DNA from: Staphylococcus gallinarum
GTDB lineage: Bacteria; Bacillota; Bacilli; Staphylococcales; Staphylococcaceae
DNA: 64,000 nt
Direction: 5' to 3'
NCBI RefSeq assembly: GCF_000875895.1
Contig: NZ_JXCF01000007.1
Coordinates: 372,001 to 436,000, forward strand
Shown one piece after another: positions 21,746 to 33,318 of this stretch (within the stretch, counting starts at the first letter, position 1; every line of letters starts with the position of its first letter). The notes beneath the pieces were generated by a model. The model was not told the origin of the DNA, ran no database searches, and worked only from the letters and a program-made list of their open reading frames with translations. The position numbers and the translations under genes are program-made.

Positions 21746-22894
21746 ATGAAAATAGGTATAACATGTTATCCATCTATGGGTGGATCAGGCATTATTGCTA
21801 CAGAATTAGGTATTAAATTAGCGGAACGTGGTCATGAAATTCATTTTATAACATCAAATATTCCATTTAGAATACGCAAGCCTTTACCTAACATCACGTT
21901 CCATCAAGTAGAAGTCAACCAATACCCCGTCTTTCAGTATCCTCCTTATGATATAACGCTAAGTACAAAAATTGCAGAAGTTATCAACGAATACGATTTA
22001 GACTTATTACATATGCATTATGCAGTACCTCATGCCGTATGCGGTATATTGGCGAAACATATGTCGCATAAAAATATTAAAATTATGACGACATTACATG
22101 GGACAGATATTACAGTATTGGGTTACGATCATTCATTAAAAAATGCCATAAAATTTGGTATTGAAGAAAGTGATATTGTAACAAGTGTCAGTGAATCATT
22201 AGCACAACAAACACAGGATATTATTGAAACTGATAAAGATATCGTTCCGATTTATAATTTTGTTCGTGAAAATGAATTTCCAACTAAATCTGATGAACTA
22301 TCAGAAAAAAGTAAGCACTTAAAAGCATGTTATGGTATAAAAGATAACGAAAAGGTATTCATCCATGTGTCTAACTTTAGAGCAGTCAAGCGTATCGATA
22401 CAATTATTGAAACATTTGCAAAGGTACAACAAGAAATACCTTCTAAGTTATTATTATTGGGTGATGGCCCAGAATTAATGGACATGAAGCAAAAAGCTAA
22501 AGACTTAGCTGTTGAAGAACATGTATTATTCCTTGGTAAACAAGACTGGGTGAGTGAATTTTATCAGATAGCTGATTTAGTTTTATTACTGAGTGAAAAG
22601 GAAAGTTTTGGACTTACATTACTGGAAGCTATGAAATCTGGTGTGGTGCCAATTGGTTCTACAGCAGGAGGCATAAAGGAAGTCATTAAACATGAATCAA
22701 CAGGTTATTTAGTTGATGTAGGAGATAGTGACTCAGCTAGTAAATATGCTAAAAAACTACTACTTGATGACAATTTATATAAAGAAATGCAAACGAAAAT
22801 GTTAGCAGATGTGGAACAACGTTTTGCATCAGATTTAATTGCAGATCAATATGAGTATTATTATAGAAAAATGTTAGAGGGAAACAATGAATAA
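21746..22894 (+). CDS. bshA: N-acetyl-alpha-D-glucosaminyl L-malate synthase BshA
   Basis: A 382-residue GT4 glycosyltransferase joining UDP-GlcNAc to L-malate in the first step of bacillithiol synthesis. It has the N-terminal MKIGITCYPSMGGSGIIATELG, the middle HGTDITVLGYD, and the GT4 donor motif EKESFGLTLLEAMKSGVVPIG. The stop overlaps the start of cca by 8 bases, showing translational coupling. Same cytosolic thiol pathway as ypdA and brxA in this window. Confidence 0.95.
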   Translation: MKIGITCYPSMGGSGIIATELGIKLAERGHEIHFITSNIPFRIRKPLPNITFHQVEVNQYPVFQYPPYDITLSTKIAEVINEYDLDLLHMHYAVPHAVCGILAKHMSHKNIKIMTTLHGTDITVLGYDHSLKNAIKFGIEESDIVTSVSESLAQQTQDIIETDKDIVPIYNFVRENEFPTKSDELSEKSKHLKACYGIKDNEKVFIHVSNFRAVKRIDTIIETFAKVQQEIPSKLLLLGDGPELMDMKQKAKDLAVEEHVLFLGKQDWVSEFYQIADLVLLLSEKESFGLTLLEAMKSGVVPIGSTAGGIKEVIKHESTGYLVDVGDSDSASKYAKKLLLDDNLYKEMQTKMLADVEQRFASDLIADQYEYYYRKMLEGNNE

Positions 22895-24092
22895 ATCTAT
22901 TTTTGAAGCAGCTCAACCTATATTAAATAACTTGATCACACATGATTATCAAGCATATTTCGTCGGTGGCTCTGTTCGAGATTATTTAATGCATAAAGAA
23001 ATTCATGACATTGATATCACAACAAGTGCAACACCAGATGAAATTGAAGCAATTTTTGACAAAACAATTCCAATTGGTAGGGAACATGGCACTATTAATG
23101 TAGTTTATAAACATGAACAATATGAAATCACAACATTTAGAGCTGAAGGGGAATACGATGACCATCGTCGACCTAATGCAGTCTATTTCGTCCGAGATTT
23201 ATATGAAGATGTAAAGCGACGTGATTTTACGATGAATGCAATCGCCATGGATACGCACTATCATATACTTGATTACTTTAATGGACAACAGGACATTGAA
23301 AATAAAATCATTCGTACAGTAGGTGATGCTGCCGAAAGATTTAACGAAGATGCATTGCGTATTATTAGAGGACTCAGATTTCAAGCACAACTTGGATTTA
23401 TGCTGGAAGAATCAACTTATTTAGGAATGAAATCACACATTGCTAGTATTGAGCATCTTTCAATTGAGCGAATAATTGTTGAATTAAAAAAATTATTTAC
23501 TGGAAAGTATATCACTCAAAGTTATAATAATTTAAAATCCTTAAATGCATTCAACTATATAACTTACTTTAATCAATTTGATTTTACAAAATTCCAAGTC
23601 AACCTACCTGTCGAGTTCACTTTACTAATTGCTGCTTTGAAAGTTCAACAACCTATGGTAGAGGCTTCTTTATCAATGTTAAAAATAAGTAATCAGGAAA
23701 AGAAAGCAATAACAAAATATGAACGGTTGATCCAAACTATTCCTAATATTTCAAGTAAAAATGATTTAAAATATTTTGTTTATGATTACGGCAAAGTAGA
23801 TATTATTAATGTATTAAACCACTCTGAATTATTACACGATAATCAAATTATTGACCTGCAACCATTAATTGTTAATAGAGACACAATTAATGAAACTTAT
23901 GCTCAACTACCGATAACTTCAAGAAAACAGATTGCAATTAATGGTAATGACATATTGACCACTTTAAATCAGCCTGGTGGCGCATGGTTAAAACCATTAT
24001 TACGCGATATCGAATGCGCCATTATTCGTGGAGAAATAAACAATCAGAAGAATGAAATTTTAGAATGGGTGAAAACACATGTCAAAATATAG
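22887..24092 (+). CDS. cca: CCA tRNA nucleotidyltransferase
   Basis: A 401-residue class II enzyme that adds or repairs the 3' CCA end of tRNAs. The nucleotidyltransferase motif GGSVRDYLM (residues 27-34) and the two metal Asp in DIDITTSA (41 and 43) are present, followed by RRDFTMNAIAMD and EDALRIIRGLRFQAQLGF. It overlaps bshA at its start and birA at its end (14 bases). Confidence 0.95.
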   Translation: MNKSIFEAAQPILNNLITHDYQAYFVGGSVRDYLMHKEIHDIDITTSATPDEIEAIFDKTIPIGREHGTINVVYKHEQYEITTFRAEGEYDDHRRPNAVYFVRDLYEDVKRRDFTMNAIAMDTHYHILDYFNGQQDIENKIIRTVGDAAERFNEDALRIIRGLRFQAQLGFMLEESTYLGMKSHIASIEHLSIERIIVELKKLFTGKYITQSYNNLKSLNAFNYITYFNQFDFTKFQVNLPVEFTLLIAALKVQQPMVEASLSMLKISNQEKKAITKYERLIQTIPNISSKNDLKYFVYDYGKVDIINVLNHSELLHDNQIIDLQPLIVNRDTINETYAQLPITSRKQIAINGNDILTTLNQPGGAWLKPLLRDIECAIIRGEINNQKNEILEWVKTHVKI

Positions 24093-25050
24093 TAAAGATG
24101 TAATACAAATTTTATATCAACATCAGCCAGATTATATTTCTGGGCAGTTTATTGCCGAACAATTAGCGATTTCGCGTACGGCTGTCAAAAAAATTATTGA
24201 TCAATTAAAATTAGAAGGCTGTGAAATTGAGTCCATAAATCATAGAGGTCATCGCTTAATACAACTCCCAGAAAAATGGTATAGTGGCATTGTACAACCA
24301 ATTATTAAAGCACAAAATCTTTTTAATCATATTGAAGTAATAGAATCGACACCATCTACTCAGATATTAGCCAAACAAAAGCTTGTGGGTAACAGCGATA
24401 CTTATTTAATCCTTAGCGATGAGCAAACAGAAGGAAAAGGTCGCTTTAACCGACCATGGGCGTCATCAAAAGGTAAAGGCCTATGGATGTCCATTGTTTT
24501 GCGTCCTAATGTACCATTTGATACTATAACTAAATTCAATTTGTTTATGGCTTTAGGTATTAGAGATGCAATTCAACAATTTTCTGAAAAAAGAGTAACT
24601 GTCAAATGGCCAAACGACATCTATATTGATGGTAAAAAGGTTTGTGGCTTTTTAACTGAAATGGTAGCTAATAGTGATGGCATAGAAGCAGTCATTTGTG
24701 GCATTGGAATCAACATGAATCAATCTCAAGCTGATTTCACTGGTGAATTAATTGAAAAGGCCACTAGTATTAGAATAAATTCAAATGATATAATCAATCG
24801 TTACTATTTTTTACAAGCATTAGTTAAGCATATAGAATACCGTTATAACCAATTTATTTCAGAACCATTTTCTACAATACGTGAGGAATATATTGATGCT
24901 TCTAATATTTGGAATAAGGAATTAAAATTCACGGAAAATGGTAATCAATTTTTAGGTAAAGCACTAGACATTGATAATGATGGCGTGCTAATCGTAATAG
25001 ATAATGAAAATCAACAACATAAATTAATCAGTGCTGACATAGAGTTTTAA
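24079..25050 (+). CDS. birA: Biotin-protein ligase and biotin-operon repressor BirA
   Basis: A 323-residue bifunctional protein. The N-terminal winged helix (residues ~1-60, SGQFIAEQLAISRTAVKKIIDQL) indicates the class II form that also represses biotin genes. The catalytic domain carries ESTPSTQILAKQ, EGKGRFNRPWASSKGKGLWMSIVLRP and VKWPNDIYIDGKKVCGFL. It uses ATP and biotin to biotinylate carboxylases. Its start lies inside the end of cca. Confidence 0.95.
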   Translation: MSKYSKDVIQILYQHQPDYISGQFIAEQLAISRTAVKKIIDQLKLEGCEIESINHRGHRLIQLPEKWYSGIVQPIIKAQNLFNHIEVIESTPSTQILAKQKLVGNSDTYLILSDEQTEGKGRFNRPWASSKGKGLWMSIVLRPNVPFDTITKFNLFMALGIRDAIQQFSEKRVTVKWPNDIYIDGKKVCGFLTEMVANSDGIEAVICGIGINMNQSQADFTGELIEKATSIRINSNDIINRYYFLQALVKHIEYRYNQFISEPFSTIREEYIDASNIWNKELKFTENGNQFLGKALDIDNDGVLIVIDNENQQHKLISADIEF

Positions 25051-25080
25051 AGTCATAATTAAGCGAAAGGAGGAATACAG

Positions 25081-27783
25081 ATGAATACACCTTGTTATGC
25101 AGTCGTTGATTTAGAAACGACAGGTAATCAATTAGACTATGATGAAATTATACAAATTGGCATTACGTTCGTTCGTGAGAATAAAATCATTGGCACCTAT
25201 CATTCATTAATTAAAACTGATTTAGATATTCCTCCTTTTATTCAGGCATTGACCTCAATTGAAGACAAAATGCTAAATCAAGCTCCTTATTTTCATCAAA
25301 TTGCCGAAGACATCTATAAACAATTAGATGGTTGTATATTTGTGGCACACAATGTCGCTTTTGATTTAAATTTCATTAAGAAGTCTTTTAAATCTTGTAA
25401 TATAAAATATCGTCCTAAAAAAGTGCTGGATACATTAGAGTTGTTTAAAGTAGCATTTCCAACAGATAAGAGTTACCAACTTAGTGAATTAGCAGAAGCG
25501 CATGGTATTGCATTGGATAATGCACATAGAGCGGATGAAGATGCAGAAACAACGGCACAATTAATGATACTTGCCTTTGAAAAGTTCGAATCATTACCAC
25601 TCGATACTTTAAAGCAACTATATTATTTAAGTAAAAACTTAAAGTATGACTTATATGACATTATCTTTGAAATGGTGCGCAATCATAACCAAGAGACATT
25701 AGATCAACATTATGAGCAATTCGAACAAATAATATATAAGAAGCAAACGGACTTTAAAGCACCTAAAGTTAATTTTGAAGGTACATTAAAAGATTTATAT
25801 ACAATGGTGACTGAGGAGTTAAACCTCACTTATAGACCGCAGCAATTATATCTAGCTGAAATTATCCTAGAACAATTAATGCATAGTGAAAAAGCAATGA
25901 TCGAAGCTCCTTTAGGAAGCGGAAAGTCAATTGCCTACTTACTTGCAGCGATAATGTATAATATTGAGACTGGTAAACATGTAATGATTTCTACAAATAC
26001 GAAATTATTACAAAATCAATTACTTATTAAAGATATCCCTGCTTTAAAAAAGGCATTGAATTTCAAAATAAATGCGTCATTAATTAAAAGTAAACGTGAT
26101 TATATTGCTTTAGGATTGATAAGCCAAATACTTAAAGACGAATCGACAAATTACGAAGTAAATATATTGAAAATGCAGTTACTTATTTGGATAACAGAAA
26201 CTGAAACTGGTGATATTCAAGAGCTTGATTTAAAAGGCGGACAGAAAATGTACTTCGAACAAAAGCTCGAAACCTATGTACCGGTGCGCAATGACATTCA
26301 TTACTTTAATTTTATAAAGCGTAATGCCCAAAATATACAAATTGGTATTACTAATCATGCGCACTTAATAAATGCTTCGCATGATAATACAATTTATCAA
26401 TTATTCGATGATTGTATTATAGATGAAGCACATCGTTTACCTGATTATGCTTTGAATCAAGTCACAAATGAGCTGAGTTACTCAGATATAAAATATCAAC
26501 TAGGTCTAATCGGTAAAACAGAAAATGAAAAATTACTAAAAGCAATTGATACATTAGAACAACAGCGCATCTTAGAAAAACTTGATATTCCACCAATTGA
26601 TGTATTTGGACTAAAAACAAATATAAATGAAATTCATGATTTAAATGAGCAACTTTTTAATACTATGTATGAATTGATCAAGCAAACTGATGTACACGAT
26701 GACGAAATTCACAAAGTGCATTTTGTTTATCACTTTGATGTGTCTCCAATTTTGCAAGATTTACATGCCATTATTCATAAATTAAATATGACACTTGAGT
26801 TTTTCAATGGTATGAGCCACAAAACGATAAAATCTGTACGGAAGCAAATTCTATATATTAATGACCGCTTCAAAGATATTGAACATAGTTTAAAAAATAA
26901 CCATACAAGTTATTTATCAATTAAAAATTTAAATCAAAAATCAACCATTCGCTTAAATGTAAAGGATTATGAAGTAAAGGATATATTAACAAAGCAAGTG
27001 TTGGATAAGTTCAATTCACTTACATTTATCTCAGGTACATTAACCTTTAATCATTCGTTTGAAAGCTTTAAACAATGGTTTAATAAAGATGCCAAATTCA
27101 ATACTTTTGAAATTGATTCTACTATATCAAATCGTAAACAAACTACGGTATTTATACCAAACGATGTTTCATCTTATAACTATAAAAATATCAATGATTA
27201 CGTTACATCTATTGTTAACTACGTTGTCGAATATACAACTAACGTTGAGTCCAAATGTTTAATCTTATTTACGAGTTATAAAATGATGCATATGGTACAA
27301 GAATTACTCAATGAGTTACCTGAATTTGAAGATTATGTTATTCTCACGCAACAACAAAATCAGAATTATAAAATTGTGCAACAATTTAATAGCTTTGATA
27401 AATCCATTTTGCTAGGGACAGGCACTTTTTTCGAAGGTTTCGATTTTCAATCAAACGGTATTAAATGTGTAATGATAGCAAAATTGCCATTTATGAATCA
27501 AAATAATACTAAGTATTGGTTAATGGATACTGAATTTGCATCGACCTTTAAAGATTATGTTTTACCAGATGCAGTAACTCGATTTCGTCAAGGGTTAGGT
27601 CGATTAATTCGTGGTGAACAAGATAAAGGTATTATCGTTTCATTCGATGATCGACTCGTGCGTAGTAATTATAAGCAATTTTTTGAGCAAGCATTAGAAA
27701 ACTATAAACAAAACAAAGGCGACATAAAACAATTTTCAAGTTTATTGAAAAAAATAAAAAAAGATGAACATAACAAACCATAA
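25081..27783 (+). CDS. dinG: DinG-family protein: DEDD exonuclease fused to XPD-like helicase domain
   Basis: A 900-residue protein. N-terminal DnaQ-like exonuclease (residues ~1-165): [15 protein letters not shown] and [10 protein letters not shown] give the DEDDh acidic residues. The helicase part has Walker A GSGKS (~residue 280), motif II DEAH, and a C-terminal GRLIRG motif VI. Between Walker A and DEAH there is only the Cys next to DEAH, so the four-Cys Fe-S cluster of E. coli DinG/XPD is absent. The S. aureus orthologue is reported to act as a 3'-5' exonuclease rather than a helicase; the same is inferred here. AAAGGAGG is the ribosome site. Confidence 0.93.
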   Translation: MNTPCYAVVDLETTGNQLDYDEIIQIGITFVRENKIIGTYHSLIKTDLDIPPFIQALTSIEDKMLNQAPYFHQIAEDIYKQLDGCIFVAHNVAFDLNFIKKSFKSCNIKYRPKKVLDTLELFKVAFPTDKSYQLSELAEAHGIALDNAHRADEDAETTAQLMILAFEKFESLPLDTLKQLYYLSKNLKYDLYDIIFEMVRNHNQETLDQHYEQFEQIIYKKQTDFKAPKVNFEGTLKDLYTMVTEELNLTYRPQQLYLAEIILEQLMHSEKAMIEAPLGSGKSIAYLLAAIMYNIETGKHVMISTNTKLLQNQLLIKDIPALKKALNFKINASLIKSKRDYIALGLISQILKDESTNYEVNILKMQLLIWITETETGDIQELDLKGGQKMYFEQKLETYVPVRNDIHYFNFIKRNAQNIQIGITNHAHLINASHDNTIYQLFDDCIIDEAHRLPDYALNQVTNELSYSDIKYQLGLIGKTENEKLLKAIDTLEQQRILEKLDIPPIDVFGLKTNINEIHDLNEQLFNTMYELIKQTDVHDDEIHKVHFVYHFDVSPILQDLHAIIHKLNMTLEFFNGMSHKTIKSVRKQILYINDRFKDIEHSLKNNHTSYLSIKNLNQKSTIRLNVKDYEVKDILTKQVLDKFNSLTFISGTLTFNHSFESFKQWFNKDAKFNTFEIDSTISNRKQTTVFIPNDVSSYNYKNINDYVTSIVNYVVEYTTNVESKCLILFTSYKMMHMVQELLNELPEFEDYVILTQQQNQNYKIVQQFNSFDKSILLGTGTFFEGFDFQSNGIKCVMIAKLPFMNQNNTKYWLMDTEFASTFKDYVLPDAVTRFRQGLGRLIRGEQDKGIIVSFDDRLVRSNYKQFFEQALENYKQNKGDIKQFSSLLKKIKKDEHNKP

Positions 27784-27874
27784 AGTTAACACACGCAACT
27801 AGAACTGAGTTACGTATTTTGTTAAAATATATTAGGATAAATAAAAGTAGATTATGAATATTAGGAGACTGGTT

Positions 27875-29167
27875 ATGAAAACAACGATTAAGCAAGCTAA
27901 ACAATACCTTAACCAAGAAGTAACAATAGGCGCATGGTTAACAAATAAACGTTCAAGTGGGAAGATTGCTTTCTTACAATTAAGAGACGGCACTGGTTTT
28001 ATGCAAGGTGTTGTAGTAAAAGCGGATGTTTCAGAAGATATATTCAAACTGGCTAAAGAGGTTACACAAGAATCTTCTTTATATGTTACAGGTACGATTA
28101 CAGAAGATACACGCTCTGATTTGGGTTATGAAATGCAAGTGAAATCAATAGAAGTCATTGCAGAAGCACATGATTACCCAATTACACCGAAAAATCACGG
28201 TACTGAATTTTTAATGGACCATCGTCATTTATGGCTACGCTCTAAAAAGCAACATGCTGTTATGAAAATCAGAAACGAAATCATTCGTGCGACATATGAA
28301 TTCTTCAATGATAATGGTTTCACAAAAATCGACCCACCAATTTTAACTGCAAGCGCACCAGAAGGAACAAGCGAATTGTTCCATACGAAATACTTTGATC
28401 AAGATGCATTTTTATCACAAAGTGGTCAATTATATATGGAAGCAGCAGCTATGGCACATGGTCGTGTATTCTCATTCGGTCCAACATTCAGAGCCGAAAA
28501 GTCTAAAACACGACGCCATTTAATTGAATTTTGGATGATTGAACCAGAGATGGCGTTTTGTGATCATATACAAAGTTTAGAAGTGCAAGAGCAATATGTT
28601 ACACATGTCGTGAAATCTGTATTAAACAACTGTAAATTAGAATTAAATGCATTAGAAAGAGATACTTCAAAGCTTGAAAAGGTAACTACACCATTCCCAC
28701 GTATCACATATGATGATGCTGTTGTTTTCTTAAAAGAACAAGGCTTTGATGATATTGAATGGGGCGAAGACTTTGGTGCACCTCATGAAACAGCTATTGC
28801 AAATCACTATGATTTACCAGTATTTATTACAAATTATCCGACTAAGATAAAGCCATTTTATATGCAGCCAAATCCTGACAATGAAGATACAGTATTATGC
28901 GCTGATTTAATTGCACCTGAGGGTTATGGTGAAATTATCGGTGGTTCTGAACGTATTAATGATTTAGCCTTATTAGAACAACGTATCAACGAATACGAAT
29001 TAGACCCTGAAAGTTATAGTTACTACCTAGATTTACGTCGTTACGGTAGTGTACCTCATAGTGGTTTTGGATTAGGATTAGAAAGAACAGTTGCATGGTT
29101 ATCAGGCGTTGAACATGTCCGTGAAACTTCGCCGTTCCCACGTTTATTAAATCGTTTATATCCATAA
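27875..29167 (+). CDS. asnS: Asparaginyl-tRNA synthetase
   Basis: A 430-residue class IIb synthetase. The N-terminal OB anticodon-binding domain ([18 protein letters not shown]) is followed by class II motif 2 ([21 protein letters not shown]) and motif 3 ([13 protein letters not shown]). ATG 27875 has TAGGAGA upstream, better than the ATG at 27854. The 91-base leader after dinG is too short for a T-box riboswitch, so amino-acid-responsive control at the RNA level is not evident here. Confidence 0.95.
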   Translation: MKTTIKQAKQYLNQEVTIGAWLTNKRSSGKIAFLQLRDGTGFMQGVVVKADVSEDIFKLAKEVTQESSLYVTGTITEDTRSDLGYEMQVKSIEVIAEAHDYPITPKNHGTEFLMDHRHLWLRSKKQHAVMKIRNEIIRATYEFFNDNGFTKIDPPILTASAPEGTSELFHTKYFDQDAFLSQSGQLYMEAAAMAHGRVFSFGPTFRAEKSKTRRHLIEFWMIEPEMAFCDHIQSLEVQEQYVTHVVKSVLNNCKLELNALERDTSKLEKVTTPFPRITYDDAVVFLKEQGFDDIEWGEDFGAPHETAIANHYDLPVFITNYPTKIKPFYMQPNPDNEDTVLCADLIAPEGYGEIIGGSERINDLALLEQRINEYELDPESYSYYLDLRRYGSVPHSGFGLGLERTVAWLSGVEHVRETSPFPRLLNRLYP

Positions 29168-29192
29168 ATAATGTGTTATTAATTTTCATTTT

Positions 29193-29227
29193 GCGTCCAG
29201 TCTCAAATTTTTGACTGGGCGCTTTTA
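29193..29227 (+). terminator. Terminator after asnS
   Basis: GCGTCCAGTC (29193-29202) pairs with GACTGGGCGC (29213-29222) with one G-U, followed by TTTTAT. Confidence 0.75.
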
Positions 29228-29257
29228 TAACAATTCTGGTTGATTGGAGTGATATAT

Positions 29258-29947
29258 ATGAACATTGAACAATTAAAATCAAGACCTGTTATAATACGAA
29301 AGGAATTATTAGACCATTATTCTGACATGGGGTTAAACGAGACTGAGCTAATTATTCTAATTAAACTTTTGCATAGTGCAGAAATTTCAAATAAACAACC
29401 GTCAATTGAAACTTTACAACAAGGTAGCACATTAGACTCAAGGGAGATTACTGCTATCATTCAACGTTTAATCCAATATGATTTACTAGAATTAAACGTT
29501 AGTAAAGATGAAGAAGGTAAATTTACCGAGTATATGAATCTTGATAAATTTTATACAAGGTTAAGTGAAATTATTGATTCAATAGAGGAAGAAGAGATAG
29601 CTGAAGATAATACTTTAGCATTTGAAAATGTCTTTAAAAATATAGAACAAACCTTTGGTAGGGCTTTGTCACCTTATGAAATAGAAACAATTAATCAATG
29701 GTTAGATGTTGACCATCATGAACTGTCGGTCATTCAAGCAGCATTAGACGAGGCCACAAGTCAAAATAAACTCAGCTTTAAATACATTGACCGTATCCTA
29801 CTTAATTGGAAGAAAAACAATGTTAAAACCATTGAAGATTCTAAAAAAATAAGCCGTCAATTTAATCAACCTCAAATGAAACATACAGTACAAAAAGTAC
29901 CTAAGTTTGACTGGCTAAATGGGGAGAATCCAGATGATCAGCAATAA
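29258..29947 (+). CDS. dnaD: DNA replication initiation protein DnaD
   Basis: A 229-residue protein acting in primosome assembly with DnaA, DnaB and DnaI. It has an N-terminal winged-helix part (ELIILIKLLH... ITAIIQRLIQYDLLELN) and the C-terminal DnaD domain (FGRALSPYEIETINQWL, residues ~130-200, ending in the IDRILLNWKKNNV motif). ATG 29258 is chosen over 29240 by the TTGGAGTGAT site. It overlaps nth by 14 bases. Confidence 0.94.
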   Translation: MNIEQLKSRPVIIRKELLDHYSDMGLNETELIILIKLLHSAEISNKQPSIETLQQGSTLDSREITAIIQRLIQYDLLELNVSKDEEGKFTEYMNLDKFYTRLSEIIDSIEEEEIAEDNTLAFENVFKNIEQTFGRALSPYEIETINQWLDVDHHELSVIQAALDEATSQNKLSFKYIDRILLNWKKNNVKTIEDSKKISRQFNQPQMKHTVQKVPKFDWLNGENPDDQQ

Positions 29948-30593
29948 AAAAGCACTAGAAATGGTAGATGTCATAGCAAACATGTTTCCAAATGCAGAAT
30001 GCGAATTGGTTCATGACAATCCATTTGAACTTACAATCGCAGTCTTATTATCTGCTCAGACTACAGATATTTCTGTTAATAAATTAACTAAAAATTTATT
30101 TCAAAAATATAAGACACCAGAAGATTATTTAAATGTAGAACTAACAGAATTAGAAAATGATATAAAAACAATAGGCTTATATAGAAATAAAGCTAAAAAC
30201 ATTCAAAAGTTATGTCAATCACTGCTCGTTAAATTTGATGGTAAAATTCCTGAAACACACCAAGAACTAGAAAGTCTTGCCGGCGTCGGCAGAAAAACCG
30301 CAAATGTTGTAATGAGTGTTGCATTTGGAGAACCTTCATTAGCTGTAGATACACATGTTGAAAGGGTTTCTAAGCGTTTAGGGATTTGTCGCTGGAAAGA
30401 TAATGTACGTCAAGTAGAAGATAAACTGTGCAAAGTTGTACCTCGTGAGCGTTGGAATAAAACGCATCACCAACTTATATTTTTCGGACGTTACCATTGC
30501 TTAGCTAGAAGTCCAAAATGTGATATTTGTCCATTATTTGAAGAATGCAGAGAAGGACAGAAACGATTTAAAGCAAGTTTGAAAGAAGCGTGA
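29934..30593 (+). CDS. nth: Endonuclease III
   Basis: A 219-residue base-excision repair glycosylase/AP lyase for oxidised pyrimidines. The helix-hairpin-helix LAGVGRKTANVVM contains the catalytic Lys, VDTHVERVSKRL the catalytic Asp, and CLARSPKCDICPLFEEC has the C-x6-C-x2-C-x5-C Fe-S cluster. ATG 29934 follows GGGGAGA. The dnaD-nth overlap is standard in Firmicutes. Confidence 0.96.
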   Translation: MISNKKALEMVDVIANMFPNAECELVHDNPFELTIAVLLSAQTTDISVNKLTKNLFQKYKTPEDYLNVELTELENDIKTIGLYRNKAKNIQKLCQSLLVKFDGKIPETHQELESLAGVGRKTANVVMSVAFGEPSLAVDTHVERVSKRLGICRWKDNVRQVEDKLCKVVPRERWNKTHHQLIFFGRYHCLARSPKCDICPLFEECREGQKRFKASLKEA

Positions 30594-30598
30594 TATTT

Positions 30599-30931
30599 AT
30601 GATAGTAAAAGAGGATTTTATTGAACTGGAAAAGCAATTAGATATGTTTGCCAAAAATAAGCAATTAAAGAAACCTGAGGCCATTACTGCATTAGATAGC
30701 TATTTCGATTTACTTGTTGCGTATTTCAAACAAATTAATCAAATTGATCAAATTGAACTAAACCTATTGTCTTCGTATCCAGTTGTACCTATGAACTTTG
30801 AAGAGCGCTATACTTACATGATAGAGCGTAAGCATCATTTCATGGGTTATAGACAAATGAAAACACTAAAAACCGAACTTATTAAAATGAATGCCGCATA
30901 TCAACTTAAGCTTAAAAGGGAACAGCAATAA
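30599..30931 (+). CDS. YpoC-like protein of unknown function
   Basis: About 110 residues, mostly helical, charged, with no signal or membrane segment. It directly follows nth, the position held by ypoC in Bacillus, and the text NFEERYTYMIERKHHFMGYRQMKTLK looks like that family. The start is uncertain: ATG 30599 or the GTG at 30590 overlapping the nth stop. No function is known to me. Confidence 0.7.
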   Translation: MIVKEDFIELEKQLDMFAKNKQLKKPEAITALDSYFDLLVAYFKQINQIDQIELNLLSSYPVVPMNFEERYTYMIERKHHFMGYRQMKTLKTELIKMNAAYQLKLKREQQ

Positions 30932-30973
30932 CAAAAATGACAGTGTTTTTAATGGCTATTACTTTTACAAATG

Positions 30974-31001
30974 AACCATATGCTAAGCATATGGTTTTTT
31001 T
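30974..31001 (+). terminator. Terminator of the dnaD-nth-ypoC unit
   Basis: AACCATATGC (30974-30983) pairs with GCATATGGTT (30987-30996) and runs into T7. It serves the plus-strand genes. Confidence 0.8.
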
Positions 31002-31009
31002 CTACAAGA

Positions 31010-31047
31010 AAAAACCCCCGAGTTCCTAAAATAGGAACTCGGGGGTT
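31010..31047 (-). terminator. Terminator of recU-pbp2 (minus strand)
   Basis: A perfect 16-bp GC-rich stem (31013-31028 with 31032-31047, loop 3 bases) lies 9 bases beyond the pbp2 stop. On the minus strand the stem is followed by a T-rich tract. Confidence 0.85.
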
Positions 31048-31056
31048 AAATTCATC

Positions 31057-33318
31057 TTATGATGATTTTCTAATATCAAATATTGCGTTCAAGTTGAATA
31101 GCTTAGTCAATGCATTACCACTAGAAGAATTGCTTCCAGAGCTTTGACTTGATTGAGAACTACTTGTTGAACCACTATTTGAAGTACTGCTATCAGAACT
31201 ACTGCTTGATTCACTGCTACTAGAGCTTGATGAAGAACTACTACCTTGACCATTTGGTTTTTGGCTCGTTGTGTTATCATCTGGGTGTCCAGCTACAGAT
31301 AAATCATCTTTATCACTGCCATTAACTGAATCTGGTTTAGTAAAGTCCTTACCATCTTTAGGCGAGATATCAGACATAACATCTTCTAATAGATATTGTG
31401 GGTATTCTTGTTCATCGTGACCGACGAATGAATTTACGCCACCTTGTTTAACTGATTTGAAGCCCATCCATACAGACATACTGTATTTAGGCGTGAAACC
31501 GTTAATCCAAACATCTTTCGCAGCATCATCTGGTAAGCCGTATTGTTGATAAGTTTGTTCACCATACGTACCTGTACCAGTTTTAGCGGCTAAGTTAACA
31601 CCTGATACTCCATGACCATAAGCAGAACCATATGCTTCGAATGTACCTTTTAATACTTCCGCTAACATATACGCTGTATAGTCTTTCATCGCTTTATGAC
31701 TCGTGTGTTCATATTTAATTGTTTCACCGTCTTGCTTAACGACTTTCTTAATAGAGTGTGCATTGTTATATTCTCCACCGTTAGCAACTGCAGCATATGC
31801 TGAAGCTAATTGAGTAGGTGAGAATTCTGATGCTGATCCACCTAATACTTCAGAAGGTCCGATATCACTTTGATAATCAAGTCCTACTTTTTTAGCAAAT
31901 TTCTTAGGTGCATCATTGCCGGCATTTTCTTTAGTAGATTGCCAAGCTTTAAGTGCTGGAATGTTGAAACTTTCACGTAATGCATCATAAAGTTTCACTG
32001 TACCATGACTCTTTGTATCATAGTTTTTAAACGTTACACCATCGACTTGATATGAAGATTCATCTTGGATAGCGTGATTTGTTGTCCATTGCATATTTTC
32101 TATTGCAGGACCATATGCTAAGAATGGTTTCAGTGATGAACCAGTAGGGTGAGCATCTGTTGCTTGGTTACGATCTTGGATATCTCGATAATTTCTACCG
32201 CCAGAAATCGCAACTAAACCACCAGTTTCACTGTCAACAATTGAAGAACCAACTTGTTGGTCTTCGTTCTTATAATAACTACCATTATCTACACGGTCTT
32301 GTAAAGTTTGTTGAACGTTTTTATCCATGTTTGTATAAATCTTAATACCACTATTTAAAACAGACGCTAAATCTTTGTCTTTAAATTCTTTGTTGTTCAT
32401 TAATTCTGATTTAACAAACGTTAAGTAAGAATCATATTCTTTGTTTGAATCATTTTCACTTACTTGTCGTTCTTTATTTGTTCGTTTTACTAAGTTATCT
32501 TGAAGAGAAGTTTTTTGTGCTTCTTCTTTTTGCTTCTTAGTAATTCTATGGTGGTATTCCATTAGATAAAGTACTGTATCTTTACGTGATTCCGCTTGTT
32601 TAGGATTGTCATAGATATTATAAGTGTTTGGCACCTGAGGTAGACCTGCTAAGTATGCTTCTTCTGCTAAATTTAAATCTTTCAAGTCTTTGTTGAAGTA
32701 ATATTTAGCAGCAGCTTTCACACCGTAGACACCATCTGAATAATAAATCTTATTCAAGTACATTTGGAATATTTCATCTTTACTGTACTCTTGTTCTAAA
32801 CGATATGATAAGTATGCCTCTTGAGCTTTACGAGCAATAGATTTTTGGTCAGTTAAGAATGAACGCTTAACAACTTGTTGTGTTAAAGTCGAAGCACCTT
32901 GTGATCCAAATCCACCTGTAAAGTTCTTCGCAACAGCACCAAATAGACGTTTATAGTCTAGTGCACCATGATCATAGAATCGATTATCCTCTGTAGCTAA
33001 AACAGCTTCTTTCATTTTGGTTGGTACTTTGTCTAAATCGACATGTTCTCTACGTTGACCATTGTCCAACGTTTTTACGAGATCACCATTTTTATCGTAA
33101 ATTTTTGCTGGTATCGGATCTTGTAATTTAGATTCCGTAAATGCTGGTGCTTTCCAAGCATAATACGCAAATAGTAAAATACCGATTAATGCTAAAACGA
33201 TAAAGGCAATGATAAGAAAGCCGAATATCTTAATAATCGTTCTCTTAATATTCCTATTCTTTTTTTGTTCGGACTCTCCATTACTATTGGATTGGGAAGT
33301 CCTTTTCTTCTCCGTCAT
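31057..33318 (-). CDS. pbp2: Penicillin-binding protein 2 (class A, transglycosylase and transpeptidase)
   Basis: A 753-residue bifunctional peptidoglycan synthase. A short cytosolic Lys/Arg-rich head is followed by a membrane anchor (~residues 30-52). The glycosyltransferase domain has [14 protein letters not shown] and [12 protein letters not shown]. The transpeptidase domain has the SxxK motif in TGSSLKPF (active Ser ~394), SFN and KTGTG. The tail (~690-735) is a Ser-rich low-complexity run. It is longer than the S. aureus PBP2 I recall (716-727), mainly in that tail. The start overlaps the recU stop by 4 bases; recU-pbp2 is a conserved operon. Confidence 0.96.
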   Translation of the reverse strand: MTEKKRTSQSNSNGESEQKKNRNIKRTIIKIFGFLIIAFIVLALIGILLFAYYAWKAPAFTESKLQDPIPAKIYDKNGDLVKTLDNGQRREHVDLDKVPTKMKEAVLATEDNRFYDHGALDYKRLFGAVAKNFTGGFGSQGASTLTQQVVKRSFLTDQKSIARKAQEAYLSYRLEQEYSKDEIFQMYLNKIYYSDGVYGVKAAAKYYFNKDLKDLNLAEEAYLAGLPQVPNTYNIYDNPKQAESRKDTVLYLMEYHHRITKKQKEEAQKTSLQDNLVKRTNKERQVSENDSNKEYDSYLTFVKSELMNNKEFKDKDLASVLNSGIKIYTNMDKNVQQTLQDRVDNGSYYKNEDQQVGSSIVDSETGGLVAISGGRNYRDIQDRNQATDAHPTGSSLKPFLAYGPAIENMQWTTNHAIQDESSYQVDGVTFKNYDTKSHGTVKLYDALRESFNIPALKAWQSTKENAGNDAPKKFAKKVGLDYQSDIGPSEVLGGSASEFSPTQLASAYAAVANGGEYNNAHSIKKVVKQDGETIKYEHTSHKAMKDYTAYMLAEVLKGTFEAYGSAYGHGVSGVNLAAKTGTGTYGEQTYQQYGLPDDAAKDVWINGFTPKYSMSVWMGFKSVKQGGVNSFVGHDEQEYPQYLLEDVMSDISPKDGKDFTKPDSVNGSDKDDLSVAGHPDDNTTSQKPNGQGSSSSSSSSSSESSSSSDSSTSNSGSTSSSQSSQSSGSNSSSGNALTKLFNLNAIFDIRKSS

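Noticed and set aside
27784..27874. T-box riboswitch before asnS
   Set aside because: The leader is 91 bases and no T-box motif or terminator/antiterminator pair is visible.
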